A stretch of DNA of 64,000 nucleotides from Mesotaenium endlicherianum (GCA_009602735.1 WELA01006423.1:179376-243375); one strand, 5' to 3'; counted from the first letter of the stretch, positions 20,101 through 32,753 are shown. The notes: generated by a model not told the origin, from the letters alone. Numbers and translations are program-made.

Positions 20101-21065
20101 TGCTTTAGGTCACTCCAGGCAGTCAGCGGTCCACCCGGGCCACACCTGGCATTGCTGAAGGACAACGCGACTCAATGAGACCATGAATGAGACTGAATGT
20201 GATTCGCTGCAACTGGCTGTGCTTGCCATGTCAGCTCAAGCATAACGTTGAAATGTTTTTAGTGGATGGTCGTGGGTGGTCGTGGGTCATAGTTTCCGAT
20301 CATAGGCAACAGTGGGGCATAATGGAGTGTCGGCGACGGGCCGGCATGGTCGGCCACCACTCCGAGAGGAAACTTTTGCAAAAAGTTGGGAGTAGACCAC
20401 GCATACAGACAATAAGAGAAATTTGTATTTTTCGTAAATTTGTCCCACGAAGTTGCAAACACGGTCAAGAAACTTCATCGTCGGTCATATTTCATTTATG
20501 TTATTCCTCTAAGCATTCGCTATTTCCAATGGAGTTCATTGTATGTGTCAGGAAATTCGAGACATTACTGATGATCAAGTACATGACTGTAGTCGCAAAA
20601 ACTTATCAAGAGAGAACTCACGGGGTACGCATTTAAAAGTTTCAGCTTATATTTGTCTCGCCGAGTCTCGCCGAGTCTAGCCCGCCACCAGGTCAAGCGA
20701 TGAGCTCGAGTACAGCTATAGCTTGAGCAGAAGTGCACTAGCGCCTTGCATGGATTCCCTCAACACACCCAGCTCAGAACGGTGATGAAGGCTTCTACAC
20801 AGCAAGCATGTTTCCCAACGTGTTTAAGTCCTACACACCGGTCTTTTTAGTAGTAGTACACTGTCCTTCGCCCTTCGCCAAGCTTACGTCTTCCGTGCAA
20901 GCAGCACTATAATCGTGTGGAACCCGTTGGCACTTTATATTTGGCGCTCTGTGGCTGATGCACTTCAAAAGTAGTCAATAGAGTCTGACATCAGTGGCGA
21001 ATGCAATCCACCAACGTGAATATTTCACAAGGAAGACACCCGATCCCACTTTACACGCGTTTCAA
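17171..21065. other. Unassigned 3.9-kb region, possible LTR-like remnant
   Basis: AT-richer DNA without a convincing exon. Near 17860-17945 a TATA-like GTATAAGTAC is followed about 75 bp later by AATAAAGCTT, then by an LTR-like R-U5 style stretch. This could be a solo LTR of an unknown family, but I found no matching partner or target duplication. Open stretches at 19629-19853 and 20187-20636 look like chance. Confidence 0.3.
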
Positions 21066-24000
21066 ATGACGTTCTCCTTGATGTATTCGACCATTGCAGC
21101 CCTCGTCCTTCTCTCGCTTCCTCCGTCCTCCTACATATCTGCACATGTAGTAGGTCACAAGCATTCGAAATATGAAGGAGGATTAGGGACAGAAGGGAAC
21201 GGAGGCGGCGGTGCGTTAAGGCCTCTCTCAAGAGGAGGCCGGACTCTGCTGTCAGGTCCTCCGGGAGCTTTCCTGTAAGTGCTGGAGTTACAATAAACTC
21301 GCACGCTTTCTTGTTTGTGAGGGTACAAGAGAAAATCCTGATCATGGCTGTCGTCTGAAGCAGAATGAGGCAATATCACGTTTTTGTCTGAAGCTTCTTG
21401 ATAGAGCTGAGGGCTATGCAGCTTCGATTTGTACACCTCAGCCCGCCTTCATCCGGGCTCTGCCTGCCTGATCTGGGTTCCGCATGGAAGTCTGCGAGTC
21501 TGAGACTGGACTGAGGACAGCTGGGAAGTTCTCTGGCGTATCAAAATTGAAGGTGTAGACCTCTCATGTGCACTGTGGGGACGTGGCAGAGGGGAACTAA
21601 AGCCTGAAAGTACCTCAGTACCAATTGTTCCAGCTCCATCTTGACTCCGGCACACATTAGTGGCTGGCTGCAAGCTGCTGCTCTCTCAGCCAACCGCTCT
21701 TATAGCATGCAGCTGGGGGCCAGCTTCAAAGGACACGCCTGCCTGCCTGTCTGAGATGTATTACGTGCTCCATGCATGCGTGCATGCATGTGCCAAGCAG
21801 GCTGCAGCTCGCGCCCAGGTATGGAAGCGTGCAAACAGCCTGCCTCCTGGATGTACGACTGCGCATGCTCTGATCGGCCGGAGGCCGCACTCCGTGAAAA
21901 CTAGCTCCCCCCAGCTTGCGGGAGAGGGGGGGGGGAGGAGGGNGGCCCACGTGTGGGCTACTTGCATGTGGCTGTGGGCTATTTTTATAATGATGATATG
22001 GTGCACGGGTGGCGGGCGGCGGGCGGCGGGCGGCGCCAGGCTTGGAGGCGCAAGCACTCAGGGGGTGACGCCGCGCATCGTGGGGGGCCTGCCAGCTGCC
22101 AGTCTGAAGTGGTTCCCCTACTCGGTCTCGATCCGCACCAGCGACTACGCCCACAGGGTAAGCCGTGCGCGCGTGCTGCCCCTCCCTCTCTGCAGTGCCG
22201 CCCCCCCGAGCCACCCCCACACGCTCAAGCGCTCGCGCATACGAGCGCGTGCATACGCAAGCCCGGCTGGCGATTGCTGCAGTCTGCATCCGGATTGAGC
22301 ATGCGATCTGCGCACGGTCGCTCTCCTCCTCTTTCACCCTCTCCCTCTCCCTCTCTCTCGCGCACACACACGCATGCACATATATACACGCAGGGCAGCC
22401 AGCACCGAGCACACGCGTGGCTGCCTGCTGCCCTCCAGCTGGGGGCAGGCCAAGCAGGTGGCGGCAGGGACGTGCAGAGGGACTAAGAAGAGAGCACGAG
22501 AGTCGTGAGAGGCGTGACAAGTGACTTTTGGAAGTCGAGTCTTGTACGCATCCAGCTGGCATGCGATCGAGGGGGAGGATCGCAAGCTATGCTCCCTCCG
22601 GAGCCCGGTCCAGGCGGTTGTTGTCAGCGCGTCCAGCTGGCGTGTGATCGAGGAGGAGGAGGAGGACCATGTGATAGGACGCTCCCTCTGGGGCCCAAGC
22701 CACTTGTGGTCTCGCGGCTCCTTCGACTTGCCTACGGCGCCGCTATATTTTTTTAGCCTGTTCATGAACGAGCGTGAGTGAGCGAGTTGACAAGCGATGT
22801 GTGCGCGTCAGTGTGGGGACGGGACAGTGCGGAGACGTCAGGGAATTGCATCAGCAAAATGTTTGTGCGAAGGCGCAATGGCGGGGAACTTGTGTGTGCA
22901 CGAGTTGTGCATGTGAGGGATTGTGCGGGAGATGTTCAATTTATATTGCGTCATTGCAATGTTTTTGTTGTGTGAGAGCGAGAGTGTGTGAGGGTGCGAT
23001 ATGCGAGGGGGAGTGACCAAGACTAAGGAGGACTTGGGCGTGACTCTGACTCTGACCCCAAACCTGACTGTGACGTATTGTCAACTCAGTCTAATTCTGA
23101 CGCTGAACTTTGACTTCATATTGACTTTGAACTCCGACTCTATCTGACTCTGTCTCTGACTGATACTGACTTCGACTCCGACTCTGACTCTTGACTCTGA
23201 CTGTGACTGACCGTCGACTTGTCTGTTGCTCTGACTCCAACTCTGACTGCGACTCTAACTCCGACTCGCCTGTGACTGCTACTTGCCGGCGACTGTGATG
23301 GGGGGATTGGAGGGGGGGGGGGGCGGCAGTGTGGCGGCTCCATCATAGCGCCCCGCTGGATCCTGACGGCCGGCCACTGCGTGGTGGACGGCTTCGACGG
23401 GCGCCTGGAGCCATCAGACCTGCTCGTGGTGGCGGGCGAGCTCGACCTCTACGCAGTACGCATGCACGCGCGCCACCCTCGTGTTGTTGCACACGCGTGC
23501 CGTCAGGCCTGCTTACGATGGCGGATGAAGTCGACCGCCATGCAGTACGTGCGTGGGTATGTACGTACGCATGTGCACGCGCGTGCGCGAGGCCCGGGGA
23601 CCCGTGCCTGGGCCCCTGCATCCGCGCCCGCACGTCCACGGCTGTTTCGCATGCAGGCGTGCAGGCGCGTGTTCAAGCGCACGCATGCCCCCCCCCCCGC
23701 TCCCCGGCCCCCCCAACATGCCCTGCGCTGCTGCGCAACCGAGCAGCCCTGGTGCTGACAGCAGTGCACTACTGCTGCAGCACTTGCTGCAGGCTCGTGG
23801 AGTCCTCTGCCTGCAACCTGGCAGAGTGCATGCAGGGCAGTGTAGCATTCCACCCTCTGCCTTGCATGCCCCCTCACCTTGTCCCGCCACCTCGACCTTA
23901 TCTTGATGCGCCTCCTCGACTCATTCACGTCGTTTGTTGCTCTCTGGCCGTCCCTCCCCCCCCCTCTCCCCCCCNNNNNNNNNNNNNNNNNNNNNNNNNN

Positions 24001-24494
24001 NNNNNNNNNNNNNNNNNNNNNNNNNNNNNNNNNNNNNNNNNNNNNNNNNNNNNNTCCCCTCCGCTCCCCTCCCCACCCCTCTCCTCTCCTCCCGGCACCT
24101 CCCATCCCCTGCCATCCTCTCCCATCCCTCCCTCTCTCCTCTCCTCCCCTGCCCTCCCCCGGGAGCTGCAACAGGACACCAAGCAGGCCAATGTCTACAA
24201 GCTGTCGAGAATCGTGCTGCACCCGAAGTACGTGGACTTTGAGGAGGGCTTTCTGGACGGGCACGACGTGGCGCTCTTGTATCTGGCCAGGGACCTCACC
24301 TACTCGGCGACGGTGCAGCCCATCAAGATCTCCGCCGCCCTCGGGGCGCCCCTCAAGGTCTGCTTGCTCGCTCATTACCCCCCCCCCAAAAGAAAACGAG
24401 AACCCCTAACTTATTAACCCCCTAAAACCTCCCCAACCCCCCTGCCCCCACGGTGCATGCTCTCGCCGCGTTGCAAGTGCACGGCAAGCTCCAG

Positions 24495-24529
<35 letters not shown>

Positions 24530-26031
24530 GTGCTGCTGTGCTGCTGCCTGTCGCCCGCCGCTGTTGATGCTGCTGTCGCTGCTGCAGTTGCAATTTCTAC
24601 TATCACTCCCGCTGCTCCTGCTGCTGCCACCTCTGCTGCTGCTTCAACGGCGGCTGCTGCTGCTGCTGCTGTTGCTGTTGCTGCTGTAGGTGCAATTCTT
24701 ACTACCACCGCGCCCGCTACTGCTGGTACTTCAGCGGCTGCTAGTGCTGCTGCTTCAACGGCGGCTGCTGCTGCTGCTGCTGCTGATGGGTGCTGCTGCT
24801 ACGTGCTGCAGGGAACAAACGTGTACATCTCGGGGTGGGGCGCCCTGAGCACGGACGGCTTCGAGGACAACAGCGTGCTGCGCTGGGCCGTGGTGGACGC
24901 CGTGGAGAGCCCAGGGCACGCCACCTGTGGCAACTACTCCCAAGGCGACCCTCCTGACGCCTTCAAGGTTAGCCCCGCCGCCCCCCATGTGGCAGCCTTT
25001 CACTGGTGCACGGGCGCGCATCGTTCCAGCTGGACCGCCTGCTGAGTGCGCCGCGCGGCCTGGTGATGACATGTGTCGGCTCGTCCATTCTTGGAGTGTC
25101 AAACTGGAGCACCTTTAGTGCTGCCAAGTGTGGCTGAAGCCCAACCCCCTCAACCCTTTCACCTCGACCCTCAAGGCCAACCCCTCACATTACCCAATAC
25201 CTCCTGCTGAGGGAATGTCGACGCAAGCCTGAAACTAAGATACCCCAGGGTTTAGCTGCTGACCTGTGGAGGCTCCTTTCAATATGTGATATTGGGGATA
25301 AGAACCAGTGGAAGAAGAAGAAGACGAAGGAGAAGAAGAGAAGTTAAAAGCCGACAGCAGAGACGAGGAGAAGGAGGAGAAAGAAGAAGAAGAAGAAGAA
25401 GACAAGGAGGAAAGAGATGGAGATGGAGGATGATGGGAAGCCAAAGATGATAGCGAAGATGAAGAAGAACAAGAGGAAGAACAAGAGGAAGAGGGAAGAC
25501 TAAGGAAGACGATGAGGAGGAACCAGAGCTGGGCCCAGCCCAACAACTTGCTTGGTCTTCTTCTCACACCTCCTGCGTCTGCTCCTTCCCCTGCACCACC
25601 CAAAGCTAGCTGCATGGCGCAGCCGGGGGCTGCTCATGCTGACTGACAATCTCACGCGCTTACCCAACAGCATGTGCCTGTTTCTTTCTGTCTTTTTTGG
25701 GGTGAGGGGGGGGGAACAGGCAAAGTTCATGTTGTGCCTGGGCTGCCTGGTGGGGGGCACCGACGGGTGCAGCGGTGACTCGGGGGGGCCTGCTGTTGTG
25801 ACTGCTGTCAGCAAGAAGGGGGGCTGCCCCGTGCCGGTGCAGGTGGGGATCTCCAGCTTTGGCGCTAACTGCGCCGACCCGGCCTATCCTGTGAGTTTGT
25901 CGCGCCTCCCTCCCTCCCTCCCTCCCTCCCTCCCTCTCTCTCTGTCCCCCTACTTTTCTTCCTTTCTCTTTCTAAGAGACACACAAGCACGCATGCCGTG
26001 CACGCATGGTTCACGAACGTGCACACACACA

Positions 26032-26070
<39 letters not shown>

Positions 26071-26894
26071 ATGTGTGCACACGCACACGCATTCATACTC
26101 GCATTTGCCCGTGCATGCACACACACACACACGCACACATGCACACGCACACACACACGCACACGGTCACACACATGCCTGCATACACGTGCGTGTGCAC
26201 AAACGCCCATACTCACCACAGCACAGATGGCATGCTGTAGGCAGGCGAGAAGGCACCATGTGGCTGGTCGCAAAAGACCGGGGGGGTGCGCCGCGCTGTG
26301 TGCGTGCGAGAAGCCGCTGGCCTCTTACTCTCTGTCCCCACCTGGGCTGCAACCCCTCTCATAATATGGACTTCTTATCTTGAGTGGTGCTTGTTCACTC
26401 CTCCTGACACTCTCTCCCGCTGTCTTACTCCCTGCAGATGGTTGACACTACATCCAAAAACCTCAATCCCACATTCCTTATACCCTTCACCCCGACCCGA
26501 AACCTTCAAGCCCTCAACCCCAACTTAAAAATCCCGAACTGCAACGCTTCCTCTTTCCGGGTGGCAGGGAGTGTACACGCGGCTAGCGGTCGACGCCAAG
26601 TGGATCTCGACAACCACCCGCATCCCGCTGCGCACGCTCAGCGGGCCGGCGCTCTCGCAGGGGGGCAGCTGCAGCTTCTGCGGCCGCGGCGCTCGCAAGC
26701 CCTGCAGCCGCCCGCCCTGGGTGAACAGCGCCAGCCAGAACTGTGCTGTGCCGCCCCCGCCTCCCCCGCCGCCCTCCCCCCNGCGGAGAGGGAAGGGGAC
26801 CGCGCGCGCGCGCCTCGAGATCGGGGTTGATGCGGGCTCTCTCGGCTCGTTCAAAGGGGACGTCCGGGTGTTCTTTTCCCATCGTACCACGCAG
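21066..26894 (+). CDS. Trypsin-like serine protease (S1A), seven exons
   Basis: Exons 21066-21274, 22040-22157, 23330-23455, 24175-24357, 24812-24967, 25720-25890 and 26568-26894. Phases agree throughout (the first junction is split, the rest are phase 0). Exon 1 gives a hydrophobic signal peptide and pro-region. Exon 2 ends the pro-region at Arg before 'IVGG', the trypsin activation site. Exon 3 holds 'LTAGHC' (catalytic His), exon 4 'GHDVALLYL' (Asp) and exon 6 'DGCSGDSGGP' (Ser). The Asp six residues before that Ser predicts Arg/Lys specificity. 'GISSFG' replaces the usual Trp near the S1 pocket by Phe. Exon 7 starts 'GVYTRL', then adds a Cys-rich tail and 'PPPPPPPPSP' before an ambiguous n at 26782, so the C-terminus is uncertain and the gene may continue past GTCAGT at 26895. 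A secreted endopeptidase is inferred. Such enzymes are absent from most land plants but occur in some algae. Confidence 0.88.
23040..23285 (+). repeat. Degenerate GACTCT hexamer-like repeat in protease intron 2
   Basis: About 40 imperfect copies of TGACTC/CTGACT-type units (GACTCTGACT, GACTCCGACT, GACTGTGACT) fill the last part of the intron before exon 3. Confidence 0.85.
23975..24054. other. Assembly gap (80 N) in protease intron 3
   Basis: A run of 80 N between poly-C/CT-rich flanks. All ORFs crossing it are artefacts. The exons on both sides join in phase, so the gap is intronic. Confidence 0.99.
24490..24800 (+). repeat. CTG/GCTGCTC trinucleotide-rich repeat in protease intron 4
   Basis: Long interrupted CTG, GCT and CTCCTG arrays give spurious poly-Leu and poly-Ala frames. 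Exon 5 starts immediately after, at 24812. Confidence 0.9.
25300..25510 (+). repeat. GAA/GAG purine-rich repeat in protease intron 5
   Basis: Interrupted GAAGAA and GAGGAA units on the plus strand; no coding signal. Confidence 0.85.
25903..26185 (+). repeat. CCCT array and (CA)n microsatellite in protease intron 6
   Basis: A tetramer array of CCCT at about 25903-25935 is followed by long CA-rich repeats from about 26020 to 26180, broken by ATGC units. Confidence 0.95.
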
Positions 26895-26999
26895 GTCAGT
26901 CGGTCTGGCTGCTGTCAGAGCTTCTCTCACTTTACCTCTTTCTTTGTTTGTGTGTGTGTGTGTGCTCTCTCCGCCATGTGCTCAAGCCATCAGAGTTTT

Positions 27000-27565
27000 T
27001 CTAGGCTATAAAGAGCATCCTATAGTCTAAATGCCCCTCCGAGACAAAATGTATATTTGTGTCTCCGCCCAAGGAAAGGGAAGAAAATATAAAGAGAGAA
27101 CCAAATGTACATTTTTGCTTGCCCGGCTGTACATTTTGTTCTCCAAAGGCTAAGGGCATCCTATGATGTCTATTTTCCCCCTCCACCCCCCGCCCCGGGC
27201 TGCCCCTGCCCCCCTTCGGGGGGCACGTCGCCCCCTGCCCCCCTTCGGGGGACACCTCTCCCGCCCAAAGGGCACAATACCATCCNGCACCTCTCCCCCC
27301 GACAATACCATCCCCCTGACAATACCATCCCCAAAGGGCACCCCTACGGGACCATTTCAGAGGTGCCCTTTGGGCGGGAGAGGTCGGGGGGATGGTCTGG
27401 TTTTTGCCCTTTGGGCAGGGCCGGCAGAGGGCCGGGGGATGTCGGGGGGTTCCCGGAGGGCCGCATAAGGCGGGGGGATGATATTGTGGGAGAAAAAAGT
27501 GGGGGGCGTAAAAGGAGAACACCATATTTTTTTCTGCCCGAAAAAATATAGAGAGCCCTCCGNGA
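27000..27565. repeat. GC-rich inverted-repeat block, foldback-like
   Basis: The block contains a perfect 22-bp inverted repeat: ACCTCTCCCGCCCAAAGGGC near 27254 and its complement near 27363-27384. It also has CTTCGGGGG-type direct repeats (about 27213-27250), repeated 'GACAATACCATCC' units and AT-rich ends with 'AAATGTACATTTT'. Two ambiguous n (27286, 27563) fall inside. It resembles a non-autonomous foldback element or satellite fragment. No terminal duplication could be established. Confidence 0.5.
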
Positions 27566-30500
27566 AAATATGTGGCCCGGGGCTGCCAGCACGTTGCTAG
27601 CGGCTGCTAACGACTGGGCCAGGTGGCTGCAAGGAGTGGCGACGGCTACTTGTCACGCCGCCACGGCAGCGCTGCTGCATGCTAGTACTGTCTTAACAAA
27701 CAGTAAACTACGACGGTTCGGAAGGGTATCCAACGACAATCTCAGAATGTTTCCCGCCAGCTGAGCATGCTGGTACCCAATCTTATGATGAGGAGGTGGG
27801 GGAAAGCGGGCGCCTTCCGCGGGCCAGGCTTGCGTGTGCTCCTCCTTCACCCAAAGCTGGATGCGACGCATGGTAGCAAGCACTATATTGTTTCGTTTTG
27901 GAACGGTACATGAGCGGCGAACATAAGGGCCTTCTCCAAAAACTTTCGGGAAGGCCACAGCTGTCCACTTTGCCACCCATCAAGTACTCTAGCCTCTAGC
28001 TGGTACTCTCGCTCTTGTGCTGGAGTGACTCCTAAACCCTAAATAAGTAAGAAGTAAACCTTCACTAAAATCCCAGAAACTCTGGTGTCCTTTCTTACCC
28101 TTGCCATGTGTGGCTGCATGTGGCTGTCGGGGTTCGCAGCGGGCGAGAGAAGTGCGCGTGACAGACAAGTGCACTGTTGCCACAAAATTGGGGTCTGATG
28201 TCACAGCTGTGCCAGAGAAGGCCACTCCTCTGGGGGATGGTTGCTTCGTCATCACAGTTGCCACGAGCAGGTCCGTTCTTGTGACTTATGTATTGGACTT
28301 ATCATCCTCTATATGATACTAATCAATTTTGTTACTTTGGAGGGTGAAGGATGTAAGGTCTAACATGTTTATTGTCCTCAAGCCCTTGGGTGCGCGCATT
28401 ATGTGCAGTGTGGGAACATGACGGCCAATGGTCCAATTTGAGATCGGGAAAAAGGGAGGCCCATGTGGTGGGAGGTCTTGTCGCCACGTGGCACAATTGT
28501 TTACTATTGCATAAGGATGTCTTGCCTTCTGCAGGCCTTTAAATTTGAAAGCAAAATTGGTTCTATTCTTATTTTGTGTCTCCGTCTTGTGCTATGCTAT
28601 GCAGGTGCAATGCGGTCATGTTTCAAGTCGTGGCTGTGGGGGTGATCGAAGGTGCTTCTCTATGCCAAGATGCGATAGTGCGCATATAGTGCTATTGCTT
28701 TTTTTTTTTGTGCAAGTTGACGTATAGCATTTTATGCGTCAACTTGTTTGGAAATAATTGGCAGTAGGACGTAGGGCATCTTGCATTCTTTCTTTGCGGT
28801 TATTTTTTGATAATTTATGTCTCATATATTATCAGTAATTTAACCAATATAAGTTGTTTTTTTGGAATAAGGTCGAGCTCAAAGGGAAGCAAGCCAGCCC
28901 ACCACATGTCCTTGAAGTTGCGTGTTTCTTTGAGAATGTGCGAACACTTTTGCCAAGTTTGAAAAACAAACAAGTGTGAGGTTTTTTACCGGAAATTTGT
29001 ACTTATTGCTTATTTGTTACCCAGTGCATGATAGCTTCTAAGTGCTTGGTCACTGCTATTTATCTTTGGGATTCCCGTTCAATCGAGACCAAGTTTTTTG
29101 GATAATATTGTCCGTGACTGCGCGTATAAAGCCCATGTTTGTATGGTAACACAACAAGGATGCCCACGACAACTAGGTGATACTCTTCTTATAGATTTAG
29201 TACACCATTGGGACCGCTCCCTGCCCCTTCCAAGATAATCACTAACATTCACCCAGGGTGATAAAAAGATGTATTTTGATCGATTCAAAGAGTTGGACAT
29301 TTCTTTTTATTTGGTGCAATACGCATAGTAGACAATCTTTCAAGATGCATAGCCATCTAACAATACGTCCCAAATTTGCCAAGTACAAGTCATTAATACT
29401 TCTGAAGATTGTATTGAAATGTTCTCTACTCAATAGAATGTTCTTTGATCAATCATAACATCAATTGCAAAGTTTTGAACCTTGTAAGGTTTTAGTATTT
29501 ATGATATATTCAAGTAAAGCCTTGCTCTTGTTGCATGTTGTTGCTTGTATATGTTTTCTCATATTTTCCCATACCACCTCCCTTTAATTGTAGTCACTTT
29601 ACCATCAAAAAAATAAGAGTGGAAGCATTTTGAAACAATCTTCTTTTGTAATGTATGATGGTGTCTTTACGTCATAAACACGAGTTGCAGCACGCCTTCT
29701 CCATCTAAGTAATACGAGTGTTCCCCAACTTCACTATGACATGCATATATATTATAAGATCCATGGTATATACATAGTGCCATTGCAATTGATGATACCA
29801 CACTTGAAAGAGAGTAAGATACTTAACTGTTCTGCTTGGTGAAGTAAAGATACGCCCCTCTGTCACCATCATCTAGCGTGTGAGTGAACAAATAGCATCC
29901 GACTTAGCTCCTTTTTCCCCTCATTTTCCTAGTCTGAATCTGTAAATACTTCTAGTTGCACATTTTCGGGGTGTGCTTCCCCGAACCTAGTGTTGAGAGT
30001 TTGTGAATGAATCTGGAGCACCCACGTGTTATGTAAGTATCTGGCCAACTGGCATTCGTGGTTGGCACAAATACTTGATGAAGATCGTCGGATATAAAGA
30101 GAGTTTCGAGCATGTTCGAGCAGCACGTTTCGTACAGCTTCTGTTCTTCCGAACCGGTTCCGAACCATCATGAAATCTTTTCAGTGGCTTACAGCTTCAC
30201 TCCAGCTGGATTTGTAGTCGACACGTTCTCTAGTCTTGCAGCTGCTCCAGACGAGCTCCGGAACCTCCTTGAGCTCCTCTGCTCGCTCCTGTGGCATAAT
30301 AGCTTCCTCATAGGGAGGCCAGAAACTCATTTTCAACAAAAAACGCTTGTTCCTCTCTAGTCCGTAACGACGCGTTGTTCGAAGGAGTCAATTCTCTTCG
30401 GTCATTTAAAGCTATATTTCTTGACTTACAGTCTCAGATAATCTGTCAAGTGGTCAGACGCCATGGACAAGCTTCTTGGGTGAGTGCAGTATTGGGCGTG

Positions 30501-31562
30501 CACAGTCTTCTAGTATTTCTTCGACGTACCTTAGTGTCTGAGGGGGTCTGCTTTGCAACTCAAAGCATCTTGCTTACATCCTGACTTGGAATAGGTGTCG
30601 TAGGTGTGATTTTCTACCATCATCAGGCACTTATAGTGGTCTCTTTCTTGGTGTACAGGCTTAACAGGCACCCCGAACCCGTCCGCTACCCGCAAGTTGG
30701 TCAGGTATATGACGGTGCCGAATTTGCTAGTCATATTGAATTCGAAGTTCGACATTTTTTCTGAAGGCTTCATACAAGTTCGTACTGATATCAGTTTTTC
30801 CCACGTCAAAGATAGACTTAATTTTTATCTCTATGTTCAGAGAATGTGCCGGCAAAACACAGCGTTCGTACTTGCAAGGCTTGCACTGTCTGCAGCTGCT
30901 GCTCATGTGCAAGGTGTTGGACAAGAAGAGCTGGGGTTTGTGATGTCTTACTTATTATGAGGAACTTGATGCAGACGACGTACCCAACTAGAAGTGCGAC
31001 AGACGAGGTCGTCCGCCTTCTTGATCAAGTCCAGGTACATCTTTCTTCTTGAGCTGCTCATGGTTATTATAGGGAATTGAGCCAGTCATCACGAAAACCC
31101 GAGTTAGTCTTATTATCCTTCAATTCTCCTGAGGATATTAGTGCGCAGCTATTGGTTGGTCCTGTAACATTCTGGGTTGTGGGCATCATCCATATTTGTT
31201 TTCGTAATTGTTTTGCACATTGGGGCGTTTGTAGAGTGGTCATGGTAGTGAGCATATGTGCTGATTGTTTCATCATTGGCTACAAGAGGAGAGGTGTCGT
31301 TATTTCTGCTATAATTTCTGCTTGTCCCACCCTTTCTTCATCCTTCTGGCCTGATGATATTTGGATGCCTGTGAGAAACAATCTCTTCCTTTACATTGAT
31401 TCTTGTCAGTCTCAGGGACACTACTTTCCAGTGATTCTACATAATCCCAGTATGAGTACAGCTGGCAGTGTGGTTTGTTTGCAAGTGCTTTTCCCATGAT
31501 GACTTCTCTGAAACGGGAGTCTTACACCTCATTCACCTTTCTGTTATTGACATTCTGTACCA
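27566..31562. other. Mostly unassigned 4-kb region
   Basis: No gene is recognised. 28138-28270 is a possible exon on the plus strand: CAG before it, GTCCGT after it, 44 open codons, in phase with the end of protease exon 7, but unlike a known domain. A TATA-like GATATAAAGAG lies at 30088-30098. Short exon-like pieces occur at 30462-30478 (ATG to GTGAGT), near 30841-30940, and near 31097-31150. Some could be upstream exons of the ZZ gene, but their phases do not give one clear model. Confidence 0.25.
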
Positions 31563-32019
31563 GACAAATGTAGCGGGAAGGCCAGTAACCATTCCTGCCC
31601 CCCCCGTCACCAAGCCCTGGTTGTGTAACAGCTGCAAGGCCCATATGAAGGATGGTGACATTCGCTACAAGTGCCTGGTCTGCCCCGACATTGATTTGTG
31701 TGAGAGATGTGAGATGCAGCAGCCAAACCCGGCTGCTTCTAGGGATGGGTTCACACATCCTTTGGAGCACCCAGTTGTGAAGCTCCATCTGCAGCGGGCA
31801 GCTTATGGGCACTATGTGCAGGACAAGTCAAAGCTTGTGCACGAGAATATCCGTTGCAATGGCTGCCAGGCTATGCCCATCGTTGGCTTCAGATACAAGT
31901 GCGCTGTTTGCTCTAACTTTGACATTTGTGAGCTCTGTGAAACCCGTAGAGAGCACCCTGATGACCACCCGCTGTTGAAAATTATGGTGCCACTTCCCGT
32001 AGCTACCAAGCATTATTGA
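31563..32019 (+). CDS. Last exon of a protein with two ZZ-type zinc fingers
   Basis: After a CTGTACCAG acceptor, about 152 codons run to TGA at 32017-32019. The product has two ZZ-like fingers. The first is 'CNSCKAHMKDGDIRYKCLVCPDIDLCERCE' split around 'GDIRY', with a following H...HP pair. The second has 'CNGCQAMPIVGFRYKC', 'CSNFDICELCE' and 'HPDDHPLLKI'. The CX2C...CX2C...CX2C plus HxxxH pattern with a conserved 'RYKC' fits the ZZ family, which binds protein N-termini and ubiquitin-pathway or autophagy partners (for example NBR1-like proteins). The product ends soon after the second finger. Upstream exons are not identified, so the full domain set is unknown. Confidence 0.8.
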
Positions 32020-32741
32020 GTTAAACAGTCTCATAGGTGTACCATATGCAGGACTTTAGCATGATTGCCAGTTTGAGACTTAACGTAACCTGTACATTCA
32101 ACAGTATTTAGTTGATGTGAGTTATTGTGTACAGCTGCTTCTTTCATAACGCTTCTTTTGATATAATTCTCTCTGGTTTTATATGCAAGTAGTGCGAAAA
32201 GTTTATGTCCCCTGGTTTTTGTGAACCTTTTTGGTTGTGCTTTCAAGATCCATAAGGGTGTAAAAGACTTTGTAAATCACTTCAGCAGATTTAATCTTCT
32301 TCGCCTTTTGCCCTTTTCACTCCTTCCACTCTTCTATTTTTCAACAAGGGATACAGAGGTAATCTAATATGCGCGGGAAAGAGCTGGAGGCCTATTAAAG
32401 CATTGAAGGGCCAGCTTCATACGGAGGCTTTTTTGGCTTGAGGGTAGTCGGCCAAGTTGCCATTCATGCGATGGGCCCATCGTAAGTAGACGCATTATGT
32501 TTGATATTACATTCAGAAAAATATTGCTTTGTCATGGGCATACGCACCGTCCCATCACTTTCAGATTTATATTTTGCATGCAGTCTTTGTTTATCACTGG
32601 TATGATTGTATTCAAAGCTGAAATTATCAATTTTATAGTGTGTGACAAATGATCCATTGGAGATGCCAAAAGGTACTTGCATTTAGTATGGTAATTTTTC
32701 ACCTTTTTTGTCAGAAAAATAATAGTTATCAATAAAAAATG
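32020..32741. other. 3' flank of the ZZ gene
   Basis: AT-rich, presumably 3' UTR and spacer. I see no gene. Confidence 0.5.
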
Positions 32742-32753
32742 AATTTGACAATT

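Noticed and set aside
23375-24417. Long open frames crossing the N run at 23975-24054
   Set aside because: N is translated as X; the real exons 3 and 4 end before and start after it, and the rest is intron.
24453-24708. Poly-Leu and poly-Ala frames
   Set aside because: Direct translation of CTG/GCT repeats within an intron.
25865-26383. His/Thr- and Cys/Val-rich frames
   Set aside because: Translation of the (CA)n microsatellite.
28030-28045. Telomere-like TAAACCCTAAAT
   Set aside because: Single partial copy; no array.
30400-31500. Possible Ty1/copia remnant on the minus strand
   Set aside because: Some Cys pairs and a 'TDSD' phrase looked suggestive, but no integrase, RT or protease motif follows in order.
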